NCBI RefSeq assembly: GCF_002788215.1
Contig: NZ_CP024845.1
Span: forward strand, 1,612,001 to 1,676,000
Direction: 5' to 3'
Length of the DNA: 64,000 nucleotides
Source: Halohasta litchfieldiae
GTDB lineage: Archaea > Halobacteriota > Halobacteria > Halobacteriales > Haloferacaceae
How positions within the stretch are numbered: position 1 is the stretch's first letter; each line of letters begins with the position of its first letter. Shown here one piece after another: positions 61,233-64,000 of the stretch. A program made the translations under genes and the position numbers. The notes beneath the pieces were generated by a model. The model had not been told where the DNA came from and ran no database searches. It was given only the letters and a program-made list of their open reading frames with translations.

Positions 61233-61329
61233 AGTAGCTGTCTCTTGCTTCTGATGCCGGTTAAGTCGTCGGATGTTTGGTTGGTGGCCGACAGGCGAGG
61301 TTTTTGCATCTCGGTCGACGACGCTCTGT

Positions 61330-62202
61330 ATGCAGACACTGACCGAAAAACGAGTGTTCGGCACGAAGTTCGGGACCACCGAGCTGTTCGTCGCCAGCGA
61401 GACCGGCCTCGTTGGTGTGACCGTCTCGGCCGACCAGATCGGCGAGTTCGGTCTCGCCCACCGCGATCCCGTCAATTCGGTCGCAGTCGACGACCGAGGC
61501 GTGCTGATCGGAACCGAAGACGACGTGCTCTACAGTGATCGCGATGGGGACGCAGACGCCCAACGCGCCCAGTCGCGGGCGTTCTCACCGGTTACCGAGA
61601 CGCCATTCGGTCACGCCGTCGCGGTCGGTTGGGGTCCAACCGGACCGATTGTGGCCGACAGCGCGGGGCGAATCTCCGGCTCCGTAGACGACCCGAAGTG
61701 GGCCACGGTAGGCGACACCGGGGATGTCCGGGCGGTCGACGGTGGGCTGATCGCTGCGGCCGATGGAGTCTACCAACTCACCGAGGACGGACTGGCCCAT
61801 GTCGGTCTCTCGGAGGTCCGGGATGTCGCCGGCCATGGCACACCGATGGCGGCGACCGCCGACGGCCTGTTCGCACTCAGCAACGGGTGGCGGACGATCC
61901 GAGAAGGGGCGTTCGACCGCGTCGCCAGCGATGGCCACGGCCACGCGCATGCAGTCGGCGCGACAGGACTCGTGCGGCTCAGCAACGACGATGGGAGCGA
62001 CTCGGTCGTCGACGGGTGGAGCGAGGACGAGCTACCTGTCGACTCGCCGGTAGTAGACGTTGCCTACGGCAGTGGGATCGTCGCCGCGATCACCGACAAC
62101 GGCACGCTGTGTGTCGACGCGGGCGACGGCTGGCGACACCAACTCCTCGGTGTTGGAGGTATCAGCGAACTGGCTATTGGGCCGGGACAGCGCGTCGACT
62201 AA
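61330..62202 (+). CDS. Beta-propeller-like protein, unknown function
   Basis: 290 residues from the ATG at 61330 (MQTLTEKRVFGTKFGTTELF). Repeated four-strand units (LFVASETGLVGVTVS, VNSVAVDDRGVLIGTEDDVLYSD, HAVAVGWGPTGPIVADSAGRI, ATADGLFALSNGW, VAAITDNGTLCVDAG) suggest a five- to seven-bladed propeller. No signal peptide, so it is likely a cytoplasmic binding protein. Related haloarchaeal proteins are known only as hypothetical (HVO_0234-like, from memory). It ends 60 bases before prs. Confidence 0.75.
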   Translation: MQTLTEKRVFGTKFGTTELFVASETGLVGVTVSADQIGEFGLAHRDPVNSVAVDDRGVLIGTEDDVLYSDRDGDADAQRAQSRAFSPVTETPFGHAVAVGWGPTGPIVADSAGRISGSVDDPKWATVGDTGDVRAVDGGLIAAADGVYQLTEDGLAHVGLSEVRDVAGHGTPMAATADGLFALSNGWRTIREGAFDRVASDGHGHAHAVGATGLVRLSNDDGSDSVVDGWSEDELPVDSPVVDVAYGSGIVAAITDNGTLCVDAGDGWRHQLLGVGGISELAIGPGQRVD

Positions 62203-62262
62203 CTGATCGTAGCGGCGGACTAACACCGAAACCGGGTTTAGGTGGGACGGAAAAAGGGGGGT

Positions 62263-63123
62263 ATGACCACAATCGTTCCTGCCTCGACATCCCAAGCGCT
62301 CGCGGCGTCGCTTGCGGACGAAGGAGTCGGCTCGCTTACCGTGCCGAGCTACGACCGATTTGCCGACGGCGAGACGCTGGCCGCCGTGCCGGAGTTTGAT
62401 GACGACGAAGCGATTATTGTCGCGTCGACGGCGACCAACGACGCCCATATCGAACTGCTCCAGCTGCAGGATGCCGTCCGCGAGGCCGGTGCGGAGGACG
62501 TGACGACCGTCATTCCGTATCTGGGCTACGCCCGTCAGGACAAGGCGTTCACACACGGCCAGCCGATTTCGGTGCGGGCAATGGCGAAAGCGATCAGCAC
62601 CGGCACCGACCGCGTGTTCATGGTCGAGCCACACGAGCCAGCCGTCGCGGAGTTCTTTACTGTGCCGACCGAAAGCATCGACGCCGCTTCTCTATTAGCA
62701 GAACCACTTTCCGACCTGCAGAACCCGCTGTTTGTCGCCCCCGACGAGGGCGCAATCGAGTTGGCGACGACGACGCGGGATGCCTACGGAAGCGGCGACG
62801 TCGACTACTTCGAGAAGGACCGCGACTACGAGACCGGCGAGGTCGAACTCACACCAAGCGACGCCCCCGTCGAGGGTCGGGATGTCGTGGTCGTCGACGA
62901 TATCATCGCCACCGGCGGCACGATGAGTGGGGCCATCGAGGTGCTCAACAGCCGGGACGCGGGCCGCGTGTACGCGGTCTGTGTCCACCCGGTGTTGGCC
63001 GCGGCCGCACTGACGAAACTTGCAGCCGCGGGCGTCGAGCGCGTCATCGGCACCGACAGCCTCGAACGCGCGGTCAGCGACGTGAGCGTGGCTCCGGCGA
63101 TTGCGGCGCGCCTCGACGAGTAG
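62263..63123 (+). CDS. prs: Ribose-phosphate diphosphokinase (PRPP synthase)
   Basis: 286 residues from the ATG at 62263. Motifs: RFADGETLAAVP, VIPYLGYARQDKAFTHGQPIS, the PRPP loop VVVVDDIIATGGTM and TDSLERAVSDVSVAPAIA at the end. It makes PRPP from ribose 5-phosphate and ATP, feeding hisG and pyrE in this window. The archaeal form is shorter than bacterial Prs and appears to lack the regulatory flag extensions. Its last 50 bases overlap a convergent gene. Confidence 0.93.
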   Translation: MTTIVPASTSQALAASLADEGVGSLTVPSYDRFADGETLAAVPEFDDDEAIIVASTATNDAHIELLQLQDAVREAGAEDVTTVIPYLGYARQDKAFTHGQPISVRAMAKAISTGTDRVFMVEPHEPAVAEFFTVPTESIDAASLLAEPLSDLQNPLFVAPDEGAIELATTTRDAYGSGDVDYFEKDRDYETGEVELTPSDAPVEGRDVVVVDDIIATGGTMSGAIEVLNSRDAGRVYAVCVHPVLAAAALTKLAAAGVERVIGTDSLERAVSDVSVAPAIAARLDE

Positions 63124-63358
63124 CCAGCAGGCGGAGCCGTGGCAGGAGTTCGGTCAGTCCCATCGCGTAGAGACCGAAGTAAAGGGCAATCGCGCCGAGT
63201 GCACAGAGCCAGAGCCCAAAGGTAAGCTGGCCGGTCGAGACGGCCTCGATTGCGAGTAGATCGAGATAGAGCCCCAGCGTCGACAGTAGACTCGTGCCGA
63301 CCGCAAGGGCGAGTATTTCACCGAGGACAGTAATCAGTTCGAGCGGCAGTTTTGTCAT
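63074..63358 (-). CDS. Small membrane protein overlapping the prs end
   Basis: 94 residues from the ATG at 63358; a GTG codon earlier is also possible. Three hydrophobic helices (LITVLGEILALAVGTSLLSTLGLYLDL, LTFGLWLCALGAIALYFGLYAMGL) and a basic C-terminal tail LLATRRGAPQSPEPRSRR, the tail coded in the 50-base overlap with prs. Function unknown. Confidence 0.6.
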   Translation of the reverse strand: MTKLPLELITVLGEILALAVGTSLLSTLGLYLDLLAIEAVSTGQLTFGLWLCALGAIALYFGLYAMGLTELLPRLRLLATRRGAPQSPEPRSRR

Positions 63359-63451
63359 CACCAGCCCCGGAGGCGTGAACTGTCCTGAACGTTTCGCTCA
63401 AGCAGGGCGGGAGTCGGAACTGCTTTTGGGGTCGACCGGCCACTGACGAGT

Positions 63452-63682
63452 ATGGCTGGACGATACGGTGAACTCGACTACTCGACGGCGGTCAAAAACG
63501 GCATCCTCATCGGTGGGGCCCTGATACTGCTCGGCTTCCTCGGCGAGTCGACCGGACATCTCATCTTCGGCGACCTGACCGGGACGCTTAATACGGCGTT
63601 TACTGCCATGGAGTTCGGCGGTGTCATCGTCGCTATGATCGCCGTCTTCATTTTCGGTGTCGCACTCCCACTCACCGAGTAA
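63452..63682 (+). CDS. Small membrane protein, unknown function
   Basis: 76 residues: MAGRYGELDYSTAVKNGILIGGALILLGFLGESTG with two hydrophobic helices, the second FGGVIVAMIAVFIFGVALPLTE. Core-type composition. No family recognised. It has its own promoter region and no operon partner. Confidence 0.68.
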   Translation: MAGRYGELDYSTAVKNGILIGGALILLGFLGESTGHLIFGDLTGTLNTAFTAMEFGGVIVAMIAVFIFGVALPLTE

Positions 63683-63806
63683 CGTAGCCAACGAGCAGTC
63701 GACTGAAACGAGTACTGCGAGGCAATCGGCACTCTCCTGCCGTGATCACGGTATGACGGCCGAACAGCCACCAACGTTCTTTATTAGTGCGCCGAAAAGG
63801 GGAGCT

Positions 63807-64000
63807 ATGAGTTCGAAAACCATCTTCGAGAAGATCGTCGACCGAGAGATCCCGGCCCGAATCGTCCACGAAACCGAGACCACGCTCGCGTTCCTCGATG
63901 CCCATCCGCTGGCCCCCGGCCACACGCTGGTCATCCCGAAACAACCCTACGAACACCTCCAAGACCTCCCACCAGAGCTCTCGGCGGATCTGTTCGAGAC
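63807..64000 (+). CDS. HIT-family nucleotide-binding protein (5' part)
   Basis: The first 64 codons are in the window: MSSKTIFEKIVDREIPARIVHETETTLAFLDAHPLAPGHTLVIPKQPYEHL. This is the N-terminal half of a Hint/HIT hydrolase; the H-x-H-x-H-x-x motif lies beyond the window. HIT proteins hydrolyse nucleoside phosphoramidates or related substrates. GGAGCT at 63801-63806 could be a weak ribosome binding site. Confidence 0.85.
   Translation, partial: MSSKTIFEKIVDREIPARIVHETETTLAFLDAHPLAPGHTLVIPKQPYEHLQDLPPELSADLFE

Noticed and set aside
61233-61475. N-terminal extension of the phosphate permease to 475 residues
   Set aside because: The added residues lie antisense to the start of the propeller-like gene and lack homology; the GTG at 61232 begins exactly at the first membrane helix.
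1-64000. CRISPR arrays, rRNA genes
   Set aside because: No regularly spaced 25-40 base repeats and no rRNA-like sequence were seen when reading through. The only regular repeats are the nonamers in the transducer gene and the two-copy repeat at 54.3 kb.

Overview
The window is haloarchaeal chromosome. Evidence: strongly acidic, GC-rich coding sequence; archaeal information-processing genes (Orc1/Cdc6-type ATPases, PCNA, primase large subunit PriL, Holliday junction resolvase Hjc, TATA-binding protein, ribosomal protein L15e, CDC48, the E1-like enzyme UbaA); twin-arginine secreted proteins; leaderless-type promoters. A haloarchaeon is certain. I would not name a genus from sequence alone.

The left end (1-10.9 kb) is an accessory island with lower and patchier GC. 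It holds the tail of an upstream gene, a 1297-residue type IIG/PglX-like DNA methylase-nuclease, a small Orc1/Cdc6-like ATPase, a low-complexity protein paired with a DUF6338 membrane protein, a short Fic protein, a DEDD-exonuclease-like protein, a winged-helix protein and an IS4-type transposase. A repeated motif (paired TTCGGAA followed by ACTACCC or a variant) lies before the Orc-like gene, before the exonuclease-like gene and between the winged-helix gene and the IS. It is the best sign that this set shares control or replication-protein binding, and it is the strongest candidate here for an undescribed defence or plasmid-derived system.

From 11 kb the sequence is mostly core genome. 11-15.6 kb: DJ-1/PfpI protein, flavin monooxygenase-like protein, TauE/SafE exporter, CitE-like lyase. 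15.6-21 kb: a starch/maltodextrin locus (TrmB regulator, intracellular GH13 amylase, divergent GH15 glucoamylase). 21-23 kb: a gene for an envelope protein cut by an IS with 15-bp target duplications; removing the IS restores the frame exactly. 23-34 kb: L15e with a structured leader, a transducer with a 16-fold nonapeptide-coding DNA repeat, UbaA, an RHH regulator overlapping a queuosine-precursor-type transporter, hydrolases, a Na/Ca antiporter, CDC48 and tRNA-Gly(CCC), with tRNA-derived palindromes beside the tRNA. 34-35.6 kb is a decay spot: thpR with an in-frame TAG, then a non-autonomous element related to the IS at 21.8 kb. 35.6-46 kb is rich in replication and repair genes (Orc1/Cdc6, PCNA, PriL, Hjc) with rpiA, a histone-fold mini-protein, LarB and a phosphohexomutase. 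46-64 kb carries AhcY and an SAH/MTA-type deaminase, hisG, tbp, a tRNA G10 methyltransferase, pyrE, DUF373, a radical SAM protein, two tandem Tat-secreted paralogues, a phosphate permease, prs, and a HIT protein cut by the window end.

Recurrent short features outside genes include an 18-bp GTAG...CTAC palindrome family at gene ends and a 16-bp sequence shared by the promoters of two zinc-finger genes.
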